Positions 10,771-21,015 of a stretch of 64,000 bases of DNA are shown one piece after another. Under the pieces are notes generated by a model. The model had not been told where the DNA came from, did no database searches, and was given only the letters and a program-made list of their open reading frames with translations. Position 1 is the stretch's first letter, and each line of letters opens with the position of its first letter. Made by a program: the position numbers and the translations under genes. Source of the stretch: Ascidia mentula (Eukaryota > Chordata > Ascidiacea > Phlebobranchia > Ascidiidae); NCBI GenBank assembly GCA_947561715.1, contig OX387197.1, positions 10,475,001 through 10,539,000 of the forward strand, written 5' to 3'.

Positions 10771-13700
10771 TCCGTTCTCTTGATATTGGTCAATATTGCC
10801 ACCTACTACAAGAAATTGCCAGAACGCCGAGCAGAATTGTTTTAATAGGGAAGTTTTTCGCATGCCGACATTACGCCATTACGCTGCTGATTCGCTCAAA
10901 GCGGGTCGTCTTCGATGGGCGATTTAAAGGTCATCCGGCACCTTAATTTCAAATTTGTTAATTGCATGTTGTAGAGAATTAAATTTCCGTTCTCTTGATA
11001 TTGGTCAATATTGGCACCTATTGCTAGAACGCCGAGCAGAATTGTTTTAATAGGGAAGTTTTTCGCATGCCGACATTACGCCATTATGCTGCTGATTCGC
11101 TCAAAGCGGGTCGTCTTCGATGGGCGATTTGAAGGTCATCCGGCACCTTAATTTCAAATTTGTTAATTGCATGTTGTAGAGAATTAAATTTCCGTTCTCT
11201 TGATATTGGTCAATATTGGCACCTATTGCTAGAACGCCGAGCAGAATTGTTTTAATAGGGAAGTTTTTTGCATGCCGACATTACGCCATTATGCTGCTGA
11301 TTCGCTCAAAGCGGGTCGTCTTCGATGGGCGATTTGAAGGTCATCTGGCACCTTAATTTCAAATTTGTTAATTGCATGTGGTAGAGCATTAAATTTCCGT
11401 TCTCGTGAGATTGGTCAATATTGGCACCTATTGCCAGAACGCCGAGCAGAATTGTTTTAATAGGGAAGTTTTTTGCATGCCGACATTACGCCATTATGCT
11501 GCTGATTCGCTCAAAGCGGGTCGTCTTCGATGGGCGATTTGAAGGTCATCCGGCACCTTAATTTCAAATTTGTTAATTGCATGTGGTAGAGCATTAAATT
11601 TCCGTTCTCGTGATATTAGTCAATATTGGCACCTATTGCAAGAACGCCGAGCAGAATTGTTTTAATAGGGAAGTTTTTCGCATGCCGACATTACGCCATT
11701 ATGCTGCTGATTCGCAAAAAGCGGGTCGTCTTCGATGGGCGATTTGAAGGTCATCCGGCACCTTAATTTCAAATTTGTTAATTGCATGTGGTAGAGCATT
11801 AAATTTCCGTTCTCGTGATATTAGTCAATATTGGCACCTATTGCAAGAACGCCGAGCAGAATTGTTTTAATAGGGAAGTTTTTCGCATGCCGACATTACG
11901 CCATTATGCTGCTGATTCGCAAAAAGCGGGTCGTCTTCGATGGGCGATTTGAAGGTCATCCGGCACCTTAATTTCAAATTTGTTAATTGCATGTGGTAGA
12001 GCATTAAATTTCCGTTCTCGTGAGATTGGTCAATATTGGCACCTATTGCAAGAACGCCGAGCAGAATTGTTTTAATAGGGAAGTTTTTCGCATGCCGACA
12101 TTACGCCATTATGCTGCTGATTCGCAAAAAGCGGGTCTTTTTCGATGGGCGATTTGAAGGTCATCCGGCACCTTAATTTCAAATTTGTTAATTGCATGTG
12201 GTAGAGCATTAAATTTCCGTTCTCGTGATATTAGTCAATATTGGCACCTATTGCAAGAACGCCGAGCAGAATTGTTTTAATAGGGAAGTTTTTCGCATGC
12301 CGACATTACGCCATTACGCTGCTGATTCGCTCAAAGCGGGTCGTCTTCGATGGGCGATTTGAAGGTCATCCGGCACCTTAATTTCAAATTTGTTAATTGC
12401 ATGTTGTAGAGAATTAAATTTCCGTTCTCTTGATATTGGTCAATATTGGCACCTATTGCTAGAACGCCGAGCAGAATTGTTTTAATAGGGAAGTTTTTCG
12501 CATGCCGACATTACGCCATTATGCTGCTGATTCGCTCAAAGCGGGTCGTCTTCGATGGGCGATTTGAAGGTCATCCGGCACCTTAATTTCAAATTTGTTA
12601 ATTGCATGTTGTAGAGAATTAAATTTCCGTTCTCTTGATATTGGTCAATATTGGCACCTATTGCTAGAACGCCGAGCAGAATTGTTTTAATAGGGAAGTT
12701 TTTTGCATGCCGACATTACGCCATTATGCTGCTGATTCGCTCAAAGCGGGTCGTCTTCGATGGGCGATTTGAAGGTCATCTGGCACCTTAATTTCAAATT
12801 TGTTAATTGCATGTGGTAGAGCATTAAATTTCCGTTCTCGTGAGATTGGTCAATATTGGCACCTATTGCCAGAACGCCGAGCAGAATTGTTTTAATAGGG
12901 AAGTTTTTTGCATGCCGACATTACGCCATTATGCTGCTGATTCGCTCAAAGCGGGTCGTCTTCGATGGGCGATTTGAAGGTCATCCGGCACCTTAATTTC
13001 AAATTTGTTAATTGCATGTGGTAGAGCATTAAATTTCCGTTCTCGTGATATTAGTCAATATTGGCACCTATTGCAAGAACGCCGAGCAGAATTGTTTTAA
13101 TAGGGAAGTTTTTCGCATGCCGACATTACGCCATTATGCTGCTGATTCGCAAAAAGCGGGTCGTCTTCGATGGGCGATTTGAAGGTCATCCGGCACCTTA
13201 ATTTCAAATTTGTTAATTGCATGTGGTAGAGCATTAAATTTCCGTTCTCGTGATATTAGTCAATATTGGCACCTATTGCAAGAACGCCGAGCAGAATTGT
13301 TTTAATAGGGAAGTTTTTCGCATGCCGACATTACGCCATTATGCTGCTGATTCGCAAAAAGCGGGTCGTCTTCGATGGGCGATTTGAAGGTCATCCGGCA
13401 CCTTAATTTCAAATTTGTTAATTGCATGTGGTAGAGCATTAAATTTCCGTTCTCGTGAGATTGGTCAATATTGGCACCTATTGCAAGAACGCCGAGCAGA
13501 ATTGTTTTAATAGGGAAGTTTTTCGCATGCCGACATTACGCCATTATGCTGGTGATTCGCAAAAAGAGGGTCTTTTTCGATGGGCGATTTGAAGGTCATC
13601 CGGCACCTTAATTTCAAATTTGTTAATTGCATGTGATAGAGCATTAAATTTCCGTTCTCGTGATATTAGTCAATATTGGCACCTATTGCAAGAACGCCGA

Positions 13701-15141
13701 GCAGAATTGTTTTAATAGGGAAGTTTTTCGCATGCCGACATTACGCCATTACGCTGCTGATTCGCAAAAAGCGGGTCGTCTTCGATGGGCGATTTGAAGG
13801 TCATCCGGCACCTTAATTTCAAATTTGTTAATTGCATGTTGTAGAGAATTAAATTTCCGTTCTCGTGAAATTAGTCAATATTGGCACCTATTGCAAGAAC
13901 GCCGAGCAGAATTGTTTTAATAGGGAAGTTTTTCGCTTGTCGACATTACGCCATTATGCTGCTGATTCGCTCAAAGCGGGTCCTCTTCTATGGGCGATTT
14001 GAAGGTCATCCGGCACCTTAATTTCAAATTTGTTAATTGCATGTTGTAGAGAATTAAATTTCCGTTCTCTTGATATTGGTCAATATTGGCACCTATTGCC
14101 AGAACGCCGAGCAGAATTGTTTTAATAGGGAAGTTTTTCGCATGCCGACATTACGCCATTACGCTGCTGATTCGCTCAAAGCGGGTCGTCTTCGATGGGC
14201 GATTTGAAGGTCATCCGGCACCTTAATTTCAAATTTGTTAATTGCATGTTGTAGAGAATTAAATTTCCGTTCTCTTGATATTGGTCAATATTGGCACCTA
14301 TTGCTAGAACGCCAAGCAGAATTGTTTTAATAGGGAAGTTTTTCGCATGCCGACATTACGCCATTATGCTGCTGATTCGCTCAAAGCGGGTCGTCTTCAA
14401 TGGGCGATTTGAAGGTCATCCGGCACCTTAATTTCAAATTTGTTAATTGCATGTTGTAGAGAATTAAATTTCCGTTCTCTTGATATTGGTCAATATTGGC
14501 ACCTATTGCCAGAACGCCGAGCAGAATTGTTTTAATAGGGAAGTTTTTCGCATGCCGACATTACGCCATTACGCTGCTGATTCGCTCAAAGCGGGTCGTC
14601 TTCGATGGGCGATTTGAAGGTCATCCGGCACCTTAATTTCAAATTTGTTAATTGCATGTTGTAGAGAATTAAATTTCCGTTCTCTTGATATTGGTCAATA
14701 TTGGCACCTATTGCTAGAACGCCAAGCAGAATTGTTTTAATAGGGAAGTTTTTCGCATGCCGACATTACGCCATTATGCTGCTGATTCGCTCAAAGCGGG
14801 TCGTCTTCAATGGGCGATTTGAAGGTCATCCGGCACCTTAATTTCAAATTTGTTAATTGCATGTTGTTGAGAATTAAATTTCCGTTCTCTTGATATTGGT
14901 CAATATTGGCACCTATTGCCAGAACGCCGAGCAGAATTGTTTTAATAGGGAAGTTTTTCGCATGCCGACATTACGCCATTACGCTGCTGATTCGCTCAAA
15001 GCGGGTCGTCTTCGATGGGCGATTTGTTGGTCATCCGGCACCTTAATTTCAAATTTGTTAATTGCATGTTGTACAGCATTAAATTTCCGTTCCCTTGATA
15101 TTGGTCAATATTGGCACCTATTGCAAGAACGTCGAGCAGAA
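10771..15141 (-). repeat. 205-bp tandem array, E1 right arm
   Basis: Reverse-complement copies of the left-arm unit. GCAGAATTGT recurs from 10831 to 15136 at 205-bp steps (21 full steps). Two variant haplotypes are mixed: AGAGAATTAAATT with CTCTTGATATT, and AGAGCATTAAATT with CTCGTGATATT. A block of about seven units (1,435 bp) is repeated, as shown by the rare CATCTGGCACC at 11344 and 12779 and GGGTCTTTTTCG near 12135 and 13570. A two-unit repeat is marked by GCCAAGCAG near 14311 and 14721. Confidence 0.93.
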
Positions 15142-15407
15142 TTCTTTGTCTTAGACTGGTTTTTCGCATGCCGCCATTATGCTGATTCGCAAAACCAGGC
15201 GATTTTTTTAATTCGCGATTTTTTCGATTGATACAGCTGCGGAAAATGTTGTTTAAATGTTTTTTGAGGTTTGATCTGCTTGCTCATCTCTGTAATTTGA
15301 TTCTAATCCAAAAAAAAACAATTTTTGAGTAAATGCCTGTTGTACCTTGTAGAATGTGGCAAATTTGCAAAATTATTCTGCCAGAATTCTGCCAGAATGA
15401 GGGTGGT
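15142..15407 (-). repeat. E1 outer terminal inverted repeat, right
   Basis: Reverse complement of 5890-6155, ending GGGTGGT directly before CATTCCTG. Confidence 0.85.
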
Positions 15408-15415
15408 CATTCCTG
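15408..15415. repeat. Shared target-site duplication CATTCCTG between E1 and E2
   Basis: One copy of the 8-bp repeat serves as the right border of E1 and the left border of E2. This is the pattern left when one element inserts into the target duplication of another. Confidence 0.75.
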
Positions 15416-15629
15416 ACCACCGTCATTTCGGCGAAATGGAATTTGGTTAAAACCGAAATTATTTCACGCATGAATGAACACGGCTTCAAACAATTGTGTT
15501 CACACAAAATAAGCATTAACTCACGAAAAAAACAAAAATTAGTTGTAATAACAAACATTTCAATCAGCAAGGTGTCCAATATTTGCAAAACAATATCTAC
15601 ACTTTAAAATTGCAATTTTTGAACACCTA
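15416..15629 (+). repeat. E2 outer terminal inverted repeat, left
   Basis: Matched in reverse complement by about 20622-20835. Contains internal small palindromes near the end (TCATTTCGGCGAAATGGA) and the shared CAAACAATTGTGTTCACAC segment. Not tandemly repeated. Confidence 0.85.
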
Positions 15630-16903
15630 TAAAGTATATAACAACGAAATGGGTTTGACTGCGGTGTCGCTGTGTGAATCCCAGCATTCGCGTATTTTCG
15701 GCGCTGCATACAAGTGCCAATTTAATGATGTTCCGGGCCATAGGATTTTTCAAAAATTGGTGTAGAATAGGCTCAGAACATGTAGATCACATTACAATAG
15801 CGTTTTTTGAACACCTATAAAGTATATCGCAACGAAATGGGTTTGACTGCGGTCACGCTGTGTGAATCCCAGCGATCACGTATTTTCGGCGCTGCATACA
15901 AGTGCCAATTTAATGATGTTCCGGGCCATAGGATTTTTTAAAAATTGGTGTAGAATAGGCTCAGAACATGTAGATCACATTACAAAAGCGTTTTTTGAAC
16001 ACCTAAAAAGTATATCGCAACGAAATGGGTTTGACTGCGGTCACGCTGTGTGAATCCCAGCGATCGCGTATTTTCGGCGCTGCATACAAGTGCTAATTTA
16101 ATGATGTTCCGGGCCATAGGATTTTTTAAAAATTGGTGTAGAATAGGCTCAGAACATGTAGATCACATTACAAAAGCGTTTTTTGAACACCTAAAAAGTA
16201 TATCGCAACGAAATGGGTTTGACTGCGGTCACGCTGTGTGAATCCCAGCGATCACGTATTTTCGGCGCTGCATACAAGTGCCAATTTAATGATGTTCCGG
16301 GCCATAGGATTTTTTAAAAATTGGTGTAGAATAGGCTCAGAACATGTAGATCACATTACAAAAGCGTTTTTTGAACACCTAAAAAGTATATCGCAACGAA
16401 ATGGGTTTGACTGCGGTCACGCTGTGTGAATCCCAGCGATCGCGTATTTTCGGCGCTGCATACAAGTGCTAATTTAATAATGTTCCGGGTCATAGGATTT
16501 TTTAAAAATTGGTGTAGAATAGGCTCAGAGCATGTAGATCACATTACAATAGCGTTTTTTGAACACCTATAAAGTATATCGCAACGAAATGGGTTTGACT
16601 GCGGTCACGCTGTGTGAATCCCAGTATTAGCGTATTTTCGGCGCTGCATACAAGTGCCAATTTAATAATGTTCCGGGCCATAGGATTTTTTTAAAATTGG
16701 TGTAGAATAGGCTCAGAGCATGTAGATCACATTACAATAGCGTTTTTTGAACACCTATAAAGTATATCGCAACGAAATGGGTTTGACTGCGGTCACGCTG
16801 TGTGAATCCCAGCATGCATGCGCATTGTTCGTCAAAGGCTTTGACTCAAACAGAAGGCAGTGAGCATTTGCGGCGCTGCATACAAGTGCCAATTTAATAA
16901 TGT
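15630..16903 (+). repeat. 188-bp tandem array, E2 left arm
   Basis: AACGAAATGGG recurs at 15643, 15831, 16019, 16207, 16395, 16583 and 16771, a 188-bp step. The last unit carries the longer 232-bp variant, with an extra segment containing GAGCATTTGC and TGCATGCGCATTGTTCG near 16812-16870. Overlapping short open frames in this array are by-products of the repeat. Confidence 0.93.
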
Positions 16904-19900
16904 TGCGATATACTTTATAGGTGTTGAAAAAACGCTATTGTAATGTGATCTACATGTTCTGAGCCTATTCTACACCAATTTTTAAAAAATCCTATGGCCC
17001 GGAACATCATTAAATTGGCACTTGTATGCAGCGCCGAAAATACGCGATCGCTGGGATTCACACAGCGTGACCGCAGTCAAACCCATTTCGTTGCGATATA
17101 CTTTATAGGTGTTCAAAAAACGCTATTGTAATGTGATCTACATGCTCTGAGCCTATTCTACACCAATTTTTAAAAAATCCTATGGCCCGGAACATTATTA
17201 AATTGGCACTTGTATGCAGCGCCGAAAATACGCTAATACTGGGATTCACACAGCGTGACCGCAGTCAAACACATTTCGTTGCGATATACTTTATAGGTGT
17301 TCAAAAAACGCTATTGTAATGTGATCTACATGCTCTGAGCCTATTCTACACCAATTTTTAAAAAATCCTATGGCCCGGAACATTATTAAATTGGCACTTG
17401 TATGCAGCGCCGCAAATGCTCACTGCCTTCTGTTTGAGTCAAAGCCTTTGACGAACAATGCGCATGCATGCTGGGATTCACACAGCGTGACCGCAGTCAA
17501 ACCCATTTCGTTGCGATATACTTTATAGGTGTTCAAAAAACGCTATTGTAATGTGATCTACATGCTCTGAGCCTATTCTACACCAATTTTAAAAAAATCC
17601 TATGGCCCGGAACATTATTAAATTGGCACTTGTATGCAGCGCCGAAAATACGCTAATACTGGGATTCACACAGCGTGACCGCAGTCAAACACATTTCGTT
17701 GCGATATACTTTATAGGTGTTCAAAAAACGCTATTGTAATGTGATCTACATGCTCTGAGCCTATTCTACACCAATTTTTAAAAAATCCTATGGCCCGGAA
17801 CATTATTAAATTGGCACTTGTATGCAGCGCCGAAAATACGCTAATACTGGGATTCACACAGCGTGACCGCAGTCAAACACATTTCGTTGCGATATACTTT
17901 ATAGGTGTTCAAAAAACGCTATTGTAATGTGATCTACATGCTCTGAGCCTATTCTACACCAATTTTTAAAAAATCCTATGGCCCGGAACATTATTAAATT
18001 GGCACTTGTATGCAGCGCCGAAAATACGCTAATACTGGGATTCACACAGCGTGACCGCAGTCAAACACATTTCGTTGCGATATACTTTATAGGTGTTCAA
18101 AAAACGCTATTGTAATGTGATCTACATGCTCTGAGCCTATTCTACACCAATTTTTAAAAAATCCTATGGCCCGGAACATTATTAAATTGGCACTTGTATG
18201 CAGCGCCGCAAATGCTCACTGCCTTCTGTTTGAGTCAAAGCCTTTGACGAACAATGCGCATGCATGCTGGGATTCACACAGCGTGACCGCAGTCAAACCC
18301 ATTTCGTTGCGATATACTTTATAGGTGTTCAAAAAACGCTATTGTAATGTGATCTACATGCTCTGAGCCTATTCTACACCAATTTTAAAAAAATCCTATG
18401 GCCCGGAACATTATTAAATTGGCACTTGTATGCAGCGCCGAAAATACGCTAATACTGGGATTCACACAGCGTGACCGCAGTCAAACACATTTCGTTGCGA
18501 TATACTTTATAGGTGTTCAAAAAACGCTATTGTAATGTGATCTACATGCTCTGAGCCTATTCTACACCAATTTTTAAAAAATCCTATGGCCCGGAACATT
18601 ATTAAATTGGCACTTGTATGCAGCGCCGAAAATACGCTAATACTGGGATTCACACAGCGTGACCGCAGTCAAACACATTTCGTTGCGATATACTTTATAG
18701 GTGTTCAAAAAACGCTATTGTAATGTGATCTACATGCTCTGAGCCTATTCTACACCAATTTTTAAAAAATCCTATGGCCCGGAACATTATTAAATTGGCA
18801 CTTGTATGCAGCGCCGAAAATACGCTAATACTGGGATTCACACAGCGTGACCGCAGTCAAACACATTTCGTTGCGATATACTTTATAGGTGTTCAAAAAA
18901 CGCTATTGTAATGTGATCTACATGCTCTGAGCCTATTCTACACCAATTTTCAAAAAATCCTATGGCCCGGAACATTATTAAATTGGCACTTGTATGCAGC
19001 GCCGAAAATACGCTAATACTGGGATTCACACAGCGTGACCGCAGTCAAACACATTTCGTTGCGATATACTTTATAGGTGTTCAAAAAACGCTATTGTAAT
19101 GTGATCTACATGCTCTGAGCCTATTCTACACCAATTTTTAAAAAATCCTATGGCCCGGAACATTATTAAATTGGCACTTGTATGCAGCGCCGAAAATACG
19201 CTAATACTGGGATTCACACAGCGTGACCGCAGTCAAACACATTTCGTTGCGATATACTTTATAGGTGTTCAAAAAACGCTATTGTAATGTGATCTACATG
19301 CTCTGAGCCTATTCTACACCAATTTTTAAAAAATCCTATGGCCCGGAACATTATTAAATTGGCACTTGTATGCAGCGCCGAAAATACGCTAATACTGGGA
19401 TTCACACAGCGTGACCGCAGTCAAACACATTTCGTTGCGATATACTTTATAGGTGTTCAAAAAACGCTATTGTAATGTGATCTACATGCTCTGAGCCTAT
19501 TCTACACCAATTTTCAAAAAATCCTATGGCCCGGAACATTATTAAATTGGCACTTGTATGCAGCGCCGAAAATACGCTAATACTGGGATTCACACAGCGT
19601 GACCGCAGTCAAACACATTTCGTTGCGATATACTTTATAGGTGTTCAAAAAACGCTATTGTAATGTGATCTACATGCTCTGAGCCTATTCTACACCAATT
19701 TTTAAAAAATTCTATGGCCCGGAACATTATTAAATTGGCACTTGTATGCAGCGCCGCAAATGCTCACTGCCTTCTGTTTGAGTCAAAGCCTTTGACGAAC
19801 AATGCGCATGCATGCTGGGATTCACACAGCGTGACCGCAGTCAAACCCATTTCGTTGCGATATACTTTATAGGTGTTCCAAAAACGCTATTGTAATGTGA

Positions 19901-20621
19901 TCTACATGCTCTGAGCCTATTCTACACCAATTTTTAAAAAATCCTATGGCCCGGAACATTATTAAATTGGCACTTGTATGCAGCGCCGAAAATACGCTAA
20001 TACTGGGATTCACACAGCGTGACCGCAGTCAAACCCATTTCGTTGCGATATACTTTATAGGTGTTCAAAAAACGCTATTGTAATGTGATCTACATGTTCT
20101 AAGCCTATTCTACACCAATTTTTATAAAATCCTATGGCCCGGAACATCATTAAATTAGCACTTGTATGCAGCGCCGAAAATACGCGATCGCTGGGATTCA
20201 CACAGCGTGACCGCAGTCAAACCCATTTCGTTGCGATATACTTTATAGGTGTTCAAAAAACGCTTTTGTAATGTGATCTACATGTTCTGAGCCTATTCTA
20301 CACCAATTTTTAAAAAATCCTATGGCCCGGAACATCATTAAATTGGCACTTGTATGCAGCGCCGAAAATACGTGATCGCTGGGATTCACACAGCGTGACC
20401 GCAGTCAAACCCATTTCGTTGCGATATACTTTATAGGTGTTCAAAAAACGCTATTGTAATGTGATCTACATGTTCTGAGCCTATTCTACACCAATTTTTG
20501 AAAAATCCTATGGCCCGGAACATCATTAAATTGGCACTTGTATGCAGCGCCGAAAATACGCGAATGCTGGGATTCACACAGCGACACCGCAGTCAAACCC
20601 ATTTCGTTGTTATATACTTTA
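16904..20621 (-). repeat. 188/232-bp tandem array, E2 right arm
   Basis: TTGCGATATAC recurs from 17091 to 20419 in steps of 188 bp, with 232-bp steps ending at 17511, 18307 and 19855 where a 44-bp-longer variant sits; the outermost unit reads TTGTTATATAC at 20607. Blocks of one long plus several short units repeat, and the inner units are nearly identical, a sign of recent unequal exchange or amplification. The outer units (after about 20040) carry older variants (CGATCGCTGGG) shared with the left arm. Confidence 0.93.
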
Positions 20622-20835
20622 TAGGTGTTCAAAAATTGCAATTTTAAAGTGTAGATATTGTTTTGCAAATATTGGACACCTTGCTGATTGAAATGTTTGT
20701 TATTACAACTAATTTTTGTTTTTTTCGTGAGTTAATGCTTATTTTGTGTGAACACAATTGTTTGAAGCCGTGTTCATTCATGCGTGAAATAATTTCGGTT
20801 TTAACCAAATTTCATTTCGCCGAAATGACGGTGGT
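20622..20835 (-). repeat. E2 outer terminal inverted repeat, right
   Basis: Reverse complement of the left outer segment, ending GACGGTGGT before CATTCCTG (20836-20843). Confidence 0.85.
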
Positions 20836-20843
20836 CATTCCTG
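20836..20843. repeat. Target-site duplication CATTCCTG, right copy
   Basis: Third copy of the border repeat, followed by host sequence CTTGGAG that leads into the HS2ST1 upstream region. Confidence 0.75.
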
Positions 20844-21015
20844 CTTGGAGTTAAACAAAGGTTTTGAACTAGACCCAAGGTTTGGCGTGGTATGTTTTTA
20901 CGTTTAATTTCTTTTAAGTCTTTAGTTAATTTTCCTCAATGGGTCATAGAGTGTGAACCTTGGAGTGCACAATGTATGTTTGATGTGTGCTTAAACTTTC
21001 ACAGGGTTTCCGATC
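20844..21015 (+). promoter_or_regulatory. HS2ST1 upstream region with acceptor before the ATG
   Basis: 172 bp between E2 and the HS2ST1 start. A pyrimidine-rich tract ends in CTTTCACAG at about 21004, twelve bases before the ATG. With no upstream coding exon visible, this fits a spliced-leader trans-splicing acceptor as used by many tunicate genes, or the end of a 5' UTR intron. Inference only. Confidence 0.4.

Larger units (their letters stand above)
5890..15407. mobile_element. Foldback element E1 (9.5 kb)
   Basis: Giant foldback (long inverted repeat) DNA element. It begins ACCACCCTCATTCTGGCAG and ends with the exact reverse complement. Each arm has a unique outer segment of about 266 bp followed by a tandem array of a 205-bp unit: about 13 units in the left arm (6156-8686) and about 22 in the right (10771-15141), in opposite orientation. 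The arms flank a 2.1-kb loop holding a degenerate LINE and one short secreted-type reading frame. Borders are set by CATTCCTG on both sides, an 8-bp duplication. The outer arm segments look nearly identical, so the element is young or homogenised. No transposase was recognised; superfamily is open (8-bp duplications occur in hAT and P elements, but the ACCACC end fits neither well). Confidence 0.85.
15416..20835. mobile_element. Foldback element E2 (5.4 kb)
   Basis: A second foldback element abutting E1. It begins ACCACCGTCATTTCGGCG and ends with the reverse complement. Each arm has a unique outer segment of about 200 bp and an array of 188-bp units (some 232 bp): about 7 units left (to 16903) and about 20 right (from 16904). 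The arms meet almost directly: at about 16903 the sequence switches strand in mid-unit with no loop. Its terminus ACCACC(G)TCATT matches that of E1 except for one early base, so the two belong to one family, but the array units are unrelated in sequence. No gene is carried. Confidence 0.85.

Noticed and set aside
14890-15231. 113-codon plus-strand frame at the inner edge of E1's right arm
   Set aside because: It is built of satellite units and the outer inverted repeat.
15862-16429. Three near-identical 63-codon frames in a row on the plus strand
   Set aside because: They are one stretch of the 188-bp satellite read in shifting frames, each overlapping the next; the mirror arm gives no matching product.
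6156-20621. Possible CRISPR-like regular repeats
   Set aside because: Unit sizes are 188-232 bp with no variable spacers and no cas genes, in an animal genome; they are satellite arms of foldback elements.
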